Assembly (NCBI GenBank): GCA_023259635.1
Contig: JALRGX010000148.1
Coordinates: 1 to 50,506, forward strand
Length of the DNA stretch: 50,506 nt
Direction: 5' to 3'
DNA from: Methylotenera sp.
Lineage (GTDB): Bacteria > Pseudomonadota > Gammaproteobacteria > Burkholderiales > Methylophilaceae
Under the pieces are notes generated by a model, which ran no database searches, was not told the DNA's origin, and was given only the letters and a program-made list of their open reading frames with translations. The position numbers were made by a program, and so were the translations under genes. Below are positions 10,562 to 20,375 of this stretch, piece by piece (position 1 is the stretch's first letter; each line of letters begins with the position of its first letter).

Positions 10562-12202
10562 TTATTGATTTTGCTTATTCGCGATGGACAGCAAGACTTC
10601 AACGTCATTGTTATCCAGTTTAGCTGTAGGGTTAAGCCCTTCAGCAAAATGCGAATGGTGGAAATTGTGGCAAGTCATACAATTACTTGCGATACGCTTA
10701 TGTTTGGGCTTGCTGCCCGAGTGGCACTGCAGGCATGATTGGCGGTCCGGTATTGCTACATCCGCGCTGCTTTCCGATTCTTCCACTTTGTGGCAGCTAA
10801 CACATTGTTGCGTGCGATGGGCGCCATGGTTAAATTGCGCCATACTGAACCAGTCCTGGTTGATATACAGGGGGGCTACACGCCAAGGCTGGGCAGCGCT
10901 TTCATTTTCGATTATTTCATGGCAATAGGCACAGCCATTTTTCTTTAAACTATCAGAATAGCTTGAAAACTGTTTAGGTGCGTATAGCTTTAATGCGTTA
11001 AATACGTTTTGTTCGTTACCGTGTGGTACGGTTATTTTAAGTTCTTTAGGACCTAGCTCCAGTTCTTTGGCGTGGCAGGAGACACAATTGTTTTTAAAAG
11101 TGAGCGGTTTGAAACGCATCTCCTTACCTTCAGGTGCGTGACAATTGGTGCAGGAGAGTTCACGCACGTCCCATATCCCGTTTGGCCCCTGCACCTTGCC
11201 TGTGTGCTGGTAATGCGGGAATTTGAGCCCGGATTTCTCAACTAAACGTGCTTTATCAGACTGCAGGATCCTTTCAATATCCGTAGACTTGGGACCGGTT
11301 TTAAATGTTAATTTAAACTCGGGATGGTCGCGGTCAAAGTCGTGAACGTTGGCGAGCGTTGATTTTGTATTAATCGCTTTAATATTGCCATGGCATTTTA
11401 TGCACATACCATTATCTTGTTTTGCCAGTGGATGCGGCGCTTTATGTTCTTCGTGGCATTCAGCACAACGCGTAGTGCCGATATAGCGATGTTTTGCATT
11501 GAAGGCGCTTTTCTGTAATACAGGGTTGGCTATGTGCGGTCCGATGTCCTGATGACAGGTCATGCAGGCTTTATCTGATACTTTCTGTAACGGAACCTGA
11601 TGGCAGTTAAAGCACTGCGAGCCAAAATGCATATGTGAAGCTGATATGCGCCCTGGGCTCCATACGCGATCAAATCCAATCGGTAACTCTGCCACAGCCT
11701 TGTGAACAGAGGGTATCAGGTTTTGTGCCAGAGGCAAGGCCAAGGCAATCAAGGCAATCAATACAGCAAGCAATAACGATAAGCGTCTTTTAAAAGATGA
11801 TGCGCCTGTAAGCGGTTGATGCGTGCGTGCTTTCAGGTCCTGAAAATCATCCGGCAGACGATGTGCCAATACCAGTGAAATGGCAAGGTTGACATCCGGC
11901 GGTGCAGGTTCAACTTTTAGTTCATACGGTCCCACCATGACCTTGCTGCCATGGGTAAGTACACTCCCCGGTACGATGGCGCCATCGATCTCCAGCTCGC
12001 CATTTAATGCCTGTACCACAAACAGGCCTTCATCATTTTGCTTGATAACAGCATGGTGCATAGACAAGCGTGGGTCAGGAAGGTGTACATTACATTCAGC
12101 ACCGCGGCCAAGTGTAAGCTCGTGAGCTGCAATGGTACGGTAGCTTCTAACCGGTAGGCCGCGTGAGTTATAGGTAATTTTTATTAAAAGGCAATTAAAC
12201 AT
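10562..12202 (-). CDS. FHA-domain / transmembrane / decaheme c-type cytochrome fusion
   Basis: N-terminal FHA-like region (LTLGRGAECNVHLPDPRLSMHHAVI), TM LSLLLAVLIALIALALPLAQ, then ten CXXCH motifs (CFNCH, CMTCH, CAECH, CIKCH, CTNCH, CVSCH, CAYCH, CVSCH, CLQCH, CMTCH). Confidence 0.9.
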   Translation of the reverse strand: MFNCLLIKITYNSRGLPVRSYRTIAAHELTLGRGAECNVHLPDPRLSMHHAVIKQNDEGLFVVQALNGELEIDGAIVPGSVLTHGSKVMVGPYELKVEPAPPDVNLAISLVLAHRLPDDFQDLKARTHQPLTGASSFKRRLSLLLAVLIALIALALPLAQNLIPSVHKAVAELPIGFDRVWSPGRISASHMHFGSQCFNCHQVPLQKVSDKACMTCHQDIGPHIANPVLQKSAFNAKHRYIGTTRCAECHEEHKAPHPLAKQDNGMCIKCHGNIKAINTKSTLANVHDFDRDHPEFKLTFKTGPKSTDIERILQSDKARLVEKSGLKFPHYQHTGKVQGPNGIWDVRELSCTNCHAPEGKEMRFKPLTFKNNCVSCHAKELELGPKELKITVPHGNEQNVFNALKLYAPKQFSSYSDSLKKNGCAYCHEIIENESAAQPWRVAPLYINQDWFSMAQFNHGAHRTQQCVSCHKVEESESSADVAIPDRQSCLQCHSGSKPKHKRIASNCMTCHNFHHSHFAEGLNPTAKLDNNDVEVLLSIANKQNQ

Positions 12203-12211
12203 GTGATTTTT

Positions 12212-13042
12212 TTACCAATAAACAAATACGGCGATAATGTGAGCCGTCATGGCGACCAGCAGTGCAATCGTAAAAGGAACATGCAGGTAAAGCCAGATAC
12301 CTAATCTTGCACGATACATTAAATCCTGGCGGGCGCGTTTCACGAGTGATAAACGGCGCACCATGATCGTGTATAACTCGCGGTGTAATTTGCGTTGGTC
12401 AGGTGTCAATGAGTTGGCCATGGCTGTCAGGTCATCTACAGCCTGTGCAGAAGGGCAGTTGGGTTGGTAGCCGCGTAGCTGGTCAATCAAGCCCAAGCCT
12501 ATGGATGTTTCGCGGCAGGCACGTGAAACTGTGTTGTTAATGGCATCAGGCATAACTAAAGCAATCTGGCGCGCGAGTTTATCCGCTTCGGCTATACGCA
12601 GTAATAAACTATCCAGGCTATCCTCGCCCATGTTTTCACTCATCTGGCGCGGATAAATCATGTAGGTGTAGTTACCAAAAAAACCGCTGGCCACCACCAC
12701 CAGTAATAGACCATAAGCAAGGGTATGGATATTAAAACCGTAGTGAAACCCACTATGCAGGGTAACCAGTACTGTCATGGCGGTGCCCAGGTAAATGTGG
12801 GCGGATAACCAGCTCTGTGTAGAACCGCTGCTGCGGTAACGTCTCTTACGAACGCCGTACCACGCCATCCATAACACCATCAGTGCAGAAACCGTACCCA
12901 AACCATACCCCAGAACGCTGCCGCCATAATGGCCTACTGCCGGTTCAAAGATCAGATAGGCGGCGAAGGCGATCAGAATTACAACGACTGCAATTTTGAA
13001 ATAGCGGTAATTTTTATAATCGAAAATATTGCCACGCTGCAT
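12212..13042 (-). CDS. Polytopic membrane protein, possible cytochrome b-like/ferric reductase-like electron carrier
   Basis: About five hydrophobic helices with membrane His residues (LVTLHSGFHYGFNIHTLAYG, LYLHVPFTIALLVAMTAHIIAV); sits between two redox genes. Confidence 0.6.
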   Translation of the reverse strand: MQRGNIFDYKNYRYFKIAVVVILIAFAAYLIFEPAVGHYGGSVLGYGLGTVSALMVLWMAWYGVRKRRYRSSGSTQSWLSAHIYLGTAMTVLVTLHSGFHYGFNIHTLAYGLLLVVVASGFFGNYTYMIYPRQMSENMGEDSLDSLLLRIAEADKLARQIALVMPDAINNTVSRACRETSIGLGLIDQLRGYQPNCPSAQAVDDLTAMANSLTPDQRKLHRELYTIMVRRLSLVKRARQDLMYRARLGIWLYLHVPFTIALLVAMTAHIIAVFVYW

Positions 13043-13054
13043 TAGCTGATCTTT

Positions 13055-15511
13055 CTATTCTTCATCAGAGCCCAATAAGTTGACTTCACCTGCCGTACCG
13101 CTTGCATAGCCCAAAAGCCCTTCAGGGTTTACACGAAGCGCGGCCCCGACCGGGCAAGCGCGTACGCACACAGGACCTTCTTCAATGTCCTTGCACATAT
13201 CACATTTAACGGCGACTTTAGTGCCTTCCTTATCATTGGGTATTCTGGGGGTAATGCCCAACAGCATTTGCCACAGGCTGCGCTCCTGCTGCTCATGAAT
13301 GACCGCCATCTGGATAACATCATAAGGACAGTTCTGCTGACAGTTTCCGCAGCCGATACAGCTATCGTCGATATAAACCTCACCATGCGGAGCGCGATGG
13401 ATAGCATCGGGCGGGCAGTCTTTCATGCAGTGCGGATGTTCGCAATGCCGGCATGAGGTGGGCACACGAATGTTGGCAAAGATCGGCCCTGTTTCTCGGT
13501 CCAGGCGCGATGCGCCGCCATGGGTGCTGGCGCAAGCCTCTTCACAATGGTTGCAGCGTACACATAGAGATTCATCTATCAACAGCACATCAGTCGCTTC
13601 ACCCACACCTTGCTGGATCAGGAACGAGATCAGGTTGGATTGTGTAGACTGGCTGGTGAGTGATCCGCCGCCGCTAGGTGCATTCTCCAGTTGCTCGCGT
13701 TTTTCCTGATCCTGCAGGTGTTGGAGATAGCGTGCGTCGAGCGCGCTGCGTATTTCAGGGTTGCGTGCAATGATTTCGCGCATGCGATCTGCTTTAATCA
13801 GCACGGCTTCTGTTGCCACTGCAGCGCGAACCGTAGCATAGCGCGGGTCACCTGAAACCAGCGACATCTCGCCTACATAATTGCCTGCTGCCACATAGAA
13901 CAACACGACCTCCCGGCCAGCGATCATGCGCGAAACTGTGACTGAACCGCTTTGAATCAGGTAAAGGCCGTCAGCATCATCACCCTCATGAAAAATTTCC
14001 TCACCCGCAGCAAAGCTTTTCAGTGTGGCATGGCTAGCTACATCATTAAGTTCTTCTTCGCTCAATGAAAGGCCTATGCATATTTGTACAACAGTCTTGA
14101 TTGCAACCTCATTCAGAACGCGGCGCATAGACTGCACCGAGTTAATCAGCTTTTGCATGAGTCGGCGCGGAGTTTCAATCAGTACACATCTGGTGCGGGC
14201 GCGTACAGTTCCAGGCCTGCGGCGACCGGAAACCAGTGCCATTTCGCCGAAAAAGTCACCGGTTTTCAGTTCGTCGTCGGGGATTTCATCGTCGTCGATT
14301 AAAACATCCAGTTCACCTTCAACGATAAAAAAGAAAGTTGTGCTGTAATCATTACGCTTGAAAATATAATCACCGGGTTCAGGCAGCAATATATTGCTTT
14401 CCATCACAAGCTCACGCAACTGCAGGGTACTGAGCATGGCTAGTAACGGCACGTTTTTCTGTATTTTTACCAGAACATCATCTACACCGCGATCATCGCA
14501 AAAGCTGGAGAACTTTGCGCGCAGCAATTCTGTGTCTGCGGATTCCACCGGGTTGCCAAGAATGTGCTCAATAACCTCATAGCCCTGGTTGATACCCTGT
14601 TTAATCAGAGGGTAACCGGCAAGTGCACCGATAATATAAAGACCGGGCACATTGGATTCGTAACTTGAGGAGAGCAGGGGCTGGGCGCCAGCATCCTCGG
14701 TTGGGAAGGCAACACCGAAATTTTCCAACACGGGGCGTGAGGGTAGTGCGCCAAGACGGGCAATTACCCTGTGACAAGGGATGCGCTCAACCCCATTGGG
14801 CGTTGTCGCAAACAGTGTAATAGGAAAGTCACCGCTACTGTTTTCTTCAATGGACTGCGGTTTAGTCTGCAGTAACCAGTCTACAGTGTTTTTTTGTCTG
14901 GCCTCGGTCAAGAGGTTAAGGTTGCTGTCTTTAAGATTGCTGAAATCTTCAGCACGATTAAGAATAATGACCTGGTTGCGGCCGGTAAGCGCCAACGCAT
15001 TTTCTACGCCGGTATCACCGCCGCCGATAACTACGATTGTTTCGTTCTGATAGGCATCAGGGTCGTCCAGGTGATACTGAACCTGAGGCAGGTCGCCGCC
15101 CGGGATTTCCAGTTTGCGCAGATTGCCTTGTACGCCGATTGCCAGAATCACATGGTCAGCAGTAAGTTTTTCGCCATCTTCCAGTTGCACCTTAAGATGT
15201 TTTGCTGTGCGTGAAATGCCGGTAACTTTAGCGTTATAGCGTATGTTGATTTTGTGATCCGCTATTGTTCTTTCCCAGGTTTCCAGTATGTTTTCACGTA
15301 GCGATGCCCTGAACGGAAGGGCGCTACGTAACGGCAGGGCACGCGGTTCCGCCATGACCAGTTTACGGCGTTGATAGTGGCGAATTGTATCAGCAGCAGC
15401 AGGAGCAGCTTCAAGCAGCAAATAATCTGCTGCCTGCTCGGCAGCACGGGTTGCGGCTGACAATCCGCTGGGACCCCCGCCGATAATGATAATATTGAAG
15501 TGTTTACGCAT
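13055..15511 (-). CDS. FAD/NAD(P)-dependent oxidoreductase + two cyclic-nucleotide-binding domains + 4x[4Fe-4S] ferredoxin fusion
   Basis: FNIIIIGGGPSGLSAATRAAEQ and VVIGGGDTGVENALAL; cNMP cores FFGEMALVSGRRRPGTVRA and YVGEMSLVSGDPRYATVRA; Cys clusters CVRCNHCEEAC, CRHCEHPHCMKDCP, CIGCGNCQQNCP, CDMCKDIEEGPVCVRACP. Confidence 0.92.
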   Translation of the reverse strand: MRKHFNIIIIGGGPSGLSAATRAAEQAADYLLLEAAPAAADTIRHYQRRKLVMAEPRALPLRSALPFRASLRENILETWERTIADHKINIRYNAKVTGISRTAKHLKVQLEDGEKLTADHVILAIGVQGNLRKLEIPGGDLPQVQYHLDDPDAYQNETIVVIGGGDTGVENALALTGRNQVIILNRAEDFSNLKDSNLNLLTEARQKNTVDWLLQTKPQSIEENSSGDFPITLFATTPNGVERIPCHRVIARLGALPSRPVLENFGVAFPTEDAGAQPLLSSSYESNVPGLYIIGALAGYPLIKQGINQGYEVIEHILGNPVESADTELLRAKFSSFCDDRGVDDVLVKIQKNVPLLAMLSTLQLRELVMESNILLPEPGDYIFKRNDYSTTFFFIVEGELDVLIDDDEIPDDELKTGDFFGEMALVSGRRRPGTVRARTRCVLIETPRRLMQKLINSVQSMRRVLNEVAIKTVVQICIGLSLSEEELNDVASHATLKSFAAGEEIFHEGDDADGLYLIQSGSVTVSRMIAGREVVLFYVAAGNYVGEMSLVSGDPRYATVRAAVATEAVLIKADRMREIIARNPEIRSALDARYLQHLQDQEKREQLENAPSGGGSLTSQSTQSNLISFLIQQGVGEATDVLLIDESLCVRCNHCEEACASTHGGASRLDRETGPIFANIRVPTSCRHCEHPHCMKDCPPDAIHRAPHGEVYIDDSCIGCGNCQQNCPYDVIQMAVIHEQQERSLWQMLLGITPRIPNDKEGTKVAVKCDMCKDIEEGPVCVRACPVGAALRVNPEGLLGYASGTAGEVNLLGSDEE

Positions 15512-15662
15512 TTAACGCAATTATACTTTTATACTGTAGTTAAGTGGTGCCATATATATTGATATATTTGAATATCCAGATCAGTGTTGATGCCAGAATT
15601 CATGTTATTTTTTTTGTTAGTAATCATTTGTTTGAATTATTTAAAAGAATTGTAAGGTAAAT

Positions 15663-16103
15663 ATGGATAAGTTCATGCAGGCGGCGATTGAAGAAGCGCG
15701 AATGGGTTTGGCTGAAGGCGGCATTCCTATTGGTTCGGTAATTGTGCATCAAGGGCGCATTATTGGCAGGGGACATAACCAGCGTGTACAGCGTGGCAGT
15801 GCTATTTTGCATGGGGAAATGGCAGCATTTGAGAATGCAGGCCGTCAACCAGCCAAGGTTTATGAAGAGTCTGTGTTGTACACCACGCTCTCGCCTTGCT
15901 CGATGTGTACTGGAGCCATTCTGCTTTATGGAATTCCGAAAGTGATTATCGGCGAGAACCAAACGTTTATGGGTGAAGAGGAGTTGCTGAAGTCCAGGGG
16001 CGTAGAAGTTGTTGTTTTGCAGGACGAAAGCTGCATAGAATTAATGCGTAGCTTTATTAAAGCAAAGCCGCAGCTGTGGAATGAGGATATCGGCGTTACC
16101 TAA
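15663..16103 (+). CDS. Cytosine deaminase, fungal FCY1-like zinc deaminase
   Basis: LHGE and PCSMC zinc motifs; GRGHNQRVQRGSAILHGE, LYTTLSPCSMCTGAILLYGIP, GENQTF, PQLWNEDIG resemble the yeast enzyme as remembered. Confidence 0.82.
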   Translation: MDKFMQAAIEEARMGLAEGGIPIGSVIVHQGRIIGRGHNQRVQRGSAILHGEMAAFENAGRQPAKVYEESVLYTTLSPCSMCTGAILLYGIPKVIIGENQTFMGEEELLKSRGVEVVVLQDESCIELMRSFIKAKPQLWNEDIGVT

Positions 16104-16138
16104 AGCAGGCTGATGTATCATCTGGCCACCGATAAGCC

Positions 16139-17620
16139 TCAGGTACCGCAAAACGTTTTGTAGTAGGTGTCAAATGCTGGTTCTGGGGCCTGCATGAATT
16201 CAGCATAATCTTCTCTAGCGTTGTATGGGTCTGAAATTGCGCTTAGAAGCCTTTCTAACGGTTTCAGGTTGTTGTGGTCAACCGCTGCTTTTAACGCTTC
16301 TTCAACCAAATGGTTGCGCGGGATAATCGCCGGATTGGATTGATCCATCAATGCCAGGCTCTGGGCAGCGGTTTCAGCTTGCCTGGATAGCCGTGCCTCC
16401 CAATGCCGCATCCAGCTCTGAAAGCCAGCATCATGATAAATTTGCATTGCTTTTATTGCATCTTTTCCTAATGTCTTGAATGTATTGGTATAGTCAGCCT
16501 TGTTTTTCTGCATATACATCAACAGATCTTCTACAAGTTTTAAATCATCAGCTTCCTGGTTAAACAGGCCCAGTTTTTTTCGCATACCGTCAAGCCAGTA
16601 TTCCAGGAATATCGCAGGAAACTTTTCCAATAACCCTTTTGCAATAGCGATAGATTGAACTTCATCAGCTTGCAGCAAGGGCAGCAGAGTTTCAGCAAAC
16701 CTGAACAAGTTCCAGTGGGCGATTGGCGCCTGATTGCCGAAGGCGTAGCGACCATTGCTATCTATGGAGCTGAACACGGTGGCCGGATCATAGCTGTTCA
16801 TAAAAGCACACGGGCCATAATCAATGGTTTCTCCGCATATGCTCACATTGTCAGTATTCATCACGCCATGAATAAACCCGACATGCATCCATTTGGCTAT
16901 TAGCGATGCTTGTAAATCGATAACCTTTTCAAGAAGTAGAGCGTATTTATTTTCTGCTTCTGCAATTTCCGGAAAATGTCGATGAATTGTATAGTCAGCT
17001 AACTCAGCAAGTACCTCGTGATTTTGAGTGGTAGCAGCATACTGAAAAGTCCCGACACGAATATGGCTGGATGCAACACGGGTTAAAACCGCGCCCGGAT
17101 ATGCATCATCCCGATAAACAGTTTCACCGGTCGTAACTACCGCCAGGCTTCTTGTGGTGGGGATTCCCAAGGCACACATCGCTTCACTGATAACGTATTC
17201 GCGCAGCATTGGGCCTAGTGCTGCGCGTCCGTCACCTGAGCGTGAATATACCGTTCTTCCCGCGCCTTTTAGTTGTATATCGAATCGATTGTTTTCTGGC
17301 GTGATATGCTCACCCAACAGTATCGCGCGACCATCGCCCAGCATATTAAATCCGCCAAATTGATGGCCGGCATAAGCCTGAGCAATAGGGGTCGCCGTGG
17401 TAAATACTGCATTACCGCCAAGGAATTCAGCACCTTCTTTTTCAAGAACTTCAGGATTTAAACCCAAGGTTTTTGCAAGCTGATGATTGAGTAATAAAAG
17501 GCTGGGGTTCTTTGTATTTTCTGGCTGTTGCTTTTGGTACAGCGCTGAAGCCAATTTTGCATAACTATTGTCGAACTTGAAGCCAGATAGTTCTGCTTTT
17601 AAATGTGCAGGGGGGTTCAT
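16139..17620 (-). CDS. selO: SelO/YdiU protein adenylyltransferase
   Basis: TPIAQAYAGHQFGGFNMLGDGRAILLGE, QLKGAGRTVYSRSGDGRAALGPMLREYVISEAM, GVMNTDNVSICGETIDYGPCAFM. Confidence 0.95.
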   Translation of the reverse strand: MNPPAHLKAELSGFKFDNSYAKLASALYQKQQPENTKNPSLLLLNHQLAKTLGLNPEVLEKEGAEFLGGNAVFTTATPIAQAYAGHQFGGFNMLGDGRAILLGEHITPENNRFDIQLKGAGRTVYSRSGDGRAALGPMLREYVISEAMCALGIPTTRSLAVVTTGETVYRDDAYPGAVLTRVASSHIRVGTFQYAATTQNHEVLAELADYTIHRHFPEIAEAENKYALLLEKVIDLQASLIAKWMHVGFIHGVMNTDNVSICGETIDYGPCAFMNSYDPATVFSSIDSNGRYAFGNQAPIAHWNLFRFAETLLPLLQADEVQSIAIAKGLLEKFPAIFLEYWLDGMRKKLGLFNQEADDLKLVEDLLMYMQKNKADYTNTFKTLGKDAIKAMQIYHDAGFQSWMRHWEARLSRQAETAAQSLALMDQSNPAIIPRNHLVEEALKAAVDHNNLKPLERLLSAISDPYNAREDYAEFMQAPEPAFDTYYKTFCGT

Positions 17621-17731
17621 TTTTGAATAATGTTTACTAAATTAGTAGGATATTAAGCAAATAAGAAACTGATGGCAATAAAATATCTATATTTAGAGGT
17701 CATTACTGGCCACCTAATTGCATCAGGTTGC

Positions 17732-18699
17732 ACTACCCAAACTTTGTTAGAAAACGTTATAGTTTAAATAAACTAAACGGAGGAAGTTATGGCAAGGTAA
17801 CGATTTGCTGAGGAATTCAAATCTGAAGCAGTAAGACAGGTGGTTTAACGTGGTTATTTGGTTACAGATGTTGCTAATCAGCGCAAAATCTCTACAAGTG
17901 GGTAAAAGCATCGAGCCCAACAGATAAAGAGAAAGACAAAGTCGAACTCATCGAAGTAAAACGTGAGAATCTCCGGTTACGTGCAGAGTAGGTGCGAGCA
18001 TAGGAAGAGCGTGACATTCTAAAAAAGGCCGCAGCGTACTTTACAAGACAGCCCGAGTGAAGTAAGCCTTTATTGAAGGTGCCGGAATCAAATACAAGGT
18101 TAGCAAATGTGTCGATTGCTAGGAGTGCACCCAAGTGGGTTTTACGCATGACGCCATCACCTGAAATCGAATCGGAGTAAAGAAGATAGCGACCTTCTCG
18201 ATTTGATCACACAATCGTTCGAGGCCAGCCAGGGTATCTATGGCAGCAGACGTGTCTTTTGCGACCTTAGAGAAGTGGGTGAAACTTGCGGTGTAGACCA
18301 CGTTGGCAAAAGAGATCGTATTAGATGCGATATTGATGGCCGTGTGGCATCATAAGCCAGCAAAATCGCTCATTATTCATTCAGACCAAGTATCTCAATA
18401 CAGTAGTGATGAATGGAGGGGCTATTCTGAGCAATATCAGTTGCAAGCAAGTATGAGTCGCAGAGGTAATTGTTATGACAATGCGGTGGCGGAATCATTT
18501 TTTAGCAGTCTTTAAAAAGAAAAAATCCACAACCATGTGTATCATACGAGGGATAAAGCACGTGCTGATATTTTTGATTATATCGAAGTGTTTTATAACA
18601 GGGCCAGACGTCATTCACACCTAAAACGGAATTAGCACTGAAGCCTTTGAAAAGGTTTTGCGCAAACAAGGCTAAATGTCTACTAAAACGTGGGTAGTC
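17732..18699 (+). mobile_element. Degenerate, internally deleted IS3-family insertion sequence
   Basis: Imperfect terminal inverted repeats (left cactacccaa..., right ...tgggtagtca); OrfA and OrfB remnants between them. Confidence 0.75.
17789..18676 (+). pseudogene. IS3-family transposase OrfA/OrfB remnant
   Basis: MAR*RFAEEFKSEAVRQVV*RG...TDVAN (OrfA with stops); SMAADVSF-like start of OrfB joins directly to TLAKEIVLDAILMAVW...SLIIHSDQVSQYSSDEW...[30 protein letters not shown]. Confidence 0.85.
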
Positions 18700-18805
18700 A
18701 AAAATTGCTGTAAGGCGTCTACAAAATTAGTGGCGATTCAATATATACTTTGATCTAGTTTTGTAAGCAGAAGAAAATTGTCATATTTCATAAACTCGAT
18801 CCTAT

Positions 18806-19663
18806 ATGCTGGGCCAAATGAAAATAAATAAAATAAGATACGCAAAACATTCAAACTTGGCGCTTAACGAGAACGAGCGATACTCATTCTCACGTAGATA
18901 CGCTCTACATATCTATCCTTCTGATGTGATATATACTTTTATTCCAAAAGTTGCTTGTTCAACAATGCGCTTTTCACTAGCAGTAGCTAATGGATTTATA
19001 GATGAAAATACAGATCCGAATTGGATTCATAAAAACATTAATTACAGTAGCAAGTTATTTTTGGTAAGTGATTTTAACCTTATAACGTCAAAGTATACTT
19101 TTGTGATTTTACGTTGTCCTTATAAAAGATTGGCATCCGCTTTTCTCGACAAGGCTGTAGATTTAAAAGTTCCTTTTTTAAAGCAATGTAAAGCAATTAA
19201 TCCATCTATAAACTCTCATGAAGCAATGATTGATTTTGCAAACAACATGTCATTTTCCTCCTTCGTAAAATCCATAATCTCTCTTCCACATGAAAGACTA
19301 GATGAACATTTTCGACATCAAGTTGATTTTCTTGTTTTTGAGGAGTATGACCGTTGGTTTTCTTTTGAGGAGTTCGATTGCACACAAAAACAACTTTATG
19401 ACGAGATCGGATTCATAACTCATGATACGCGCGAAAGGATTGGTCATCACACTTCAAGACTACTATCTGTAGAAGGTGCCTACTCTGATACAAGTATTAG
19501 AGATTTGAGAAAAATGAAACTTACTGGGTATGCCCCAAATATCAGATCTTTATATGATGATATGTCAAAAATATTGGTAACTGAATATTTTTCAGACGAC
19601 CTAACATTGTATCATGAGAAGTTTGGTAGTAAAAACAACCTTTTCCCAGATCAAGTTGGTTAA
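18806..19663 (+). CDS. Sulfotransferase family protein
   Basis: PAPS-binding-like loop FIPKVACSTMRFSLA and FVILRCPYKRLASAFLDK. Confidence 0.75.
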   Translation: MLGQMKINKIRYAKHSNLALNENERYSFSRRYALHIYPSDVIYTFIPKVACSTMRFSLAVANGFIDENTDPNWIHKNINYSSKLFLVSDFNLITSKYTFVILRCPYKRLASAFLDKAVDLKVPFLKQCKAINPSINSHEAMIDFANNMSFSSFVKSIISLPHERLDEHFRHQVDFLVFEEYDRWFSFEEFDCTQKQLYDEIGFITHDTRERIGHHTSRLLSVEGAYSDTSIRDLRKMKLTGYAPNIRSLYDDMSKILVTEYFSDDLTLYHEKFGSKNNLFPDQVG

Positions 19664-19667
19664 TTAT

Positions 19668-20375
19668 ATGAATTCAATTCATATATTCATTATCTCTTGG
19701 AAAGGTCAACACAAAAACGCTGCTTTAATTGCTAATAAACTTCTTGCTGTTACAAAAAATGTATGCATCGTTTATTCCGATCCCAATCCAGACTTTTCTT
19801 TTAACGTACCTTGTCAATTAATTAGAAGGCCTGATAAATTATTCTGGGGAGACAAGTTTAAATCTTGCTTGGATGCTTGCGGAGATGGTCCTATGTTGAT
19901 AATTCATGCTGACTGTGAATATTCGGACTGGGTAGAATTAATTAAAAGATGTCATGATGTAGTTACCAAACTACCATTTATTGGTGTTTGGGCACCAGAA
20001 ATTGACTGGGTACCGTGGATTGTCGAGAGACAGGTCATAGCACACATTGATAGCAACATAGTTGCAGTTGGTCGCACAGACGGAATAATTTTTTATTTGT
20101 CATCACAAGTGATTGCAAGAATGAGGCGTGCTAATTATGATGAAAATCTATATGGTCGCGGAATAGAGGTGATGTTTGTAATGGCAGCATATTCGAGGGG
20201 ACTAATTGCCGTGATTGACAGATCTATAAAAGTAGTGCATCCAAAAGGTAGCGGGTATCCTATAGAGGATGCAAATGTACAGTTTCAAAAGTTTATGGAA
20301 CAACTTGAAATTCCAGAGCGTATTCAACGAATATTGATTAATACAAGCCGTATAAGTAAAAGCGGTGAACCTTAA
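19668..20375 (+). CDS. Putative glycosyltransferase-like/hypothetical protein
   Basis: Single long ORF with ATG 19668 directly after the sulfotransferase stop; MLIIHADCEYSDW resembles a GT-A-like acidic motif, but family not recognised. Confidence 0.5.
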   Translation: MNSIHIFIISWKGQHKNAALIANKLLAVTKNVCIVYSDPNPDFSFNVPCQLIRRPDKLFWGDKFKSCLDACGDGPMLIIHADCEYSDWVELIKRCHDVVTKLPFIGVWAPEIDWVPWIVERQVIAHIDSNIVAVGRTDGIIFYLSSQVIARMRRANYDENLYGRGIEVMFVMAAYSRGLIAVIDRSIKVVHPKGSGYPIEDANVQFQKFMEQLEIPERIQRILINTSRISKSGEP

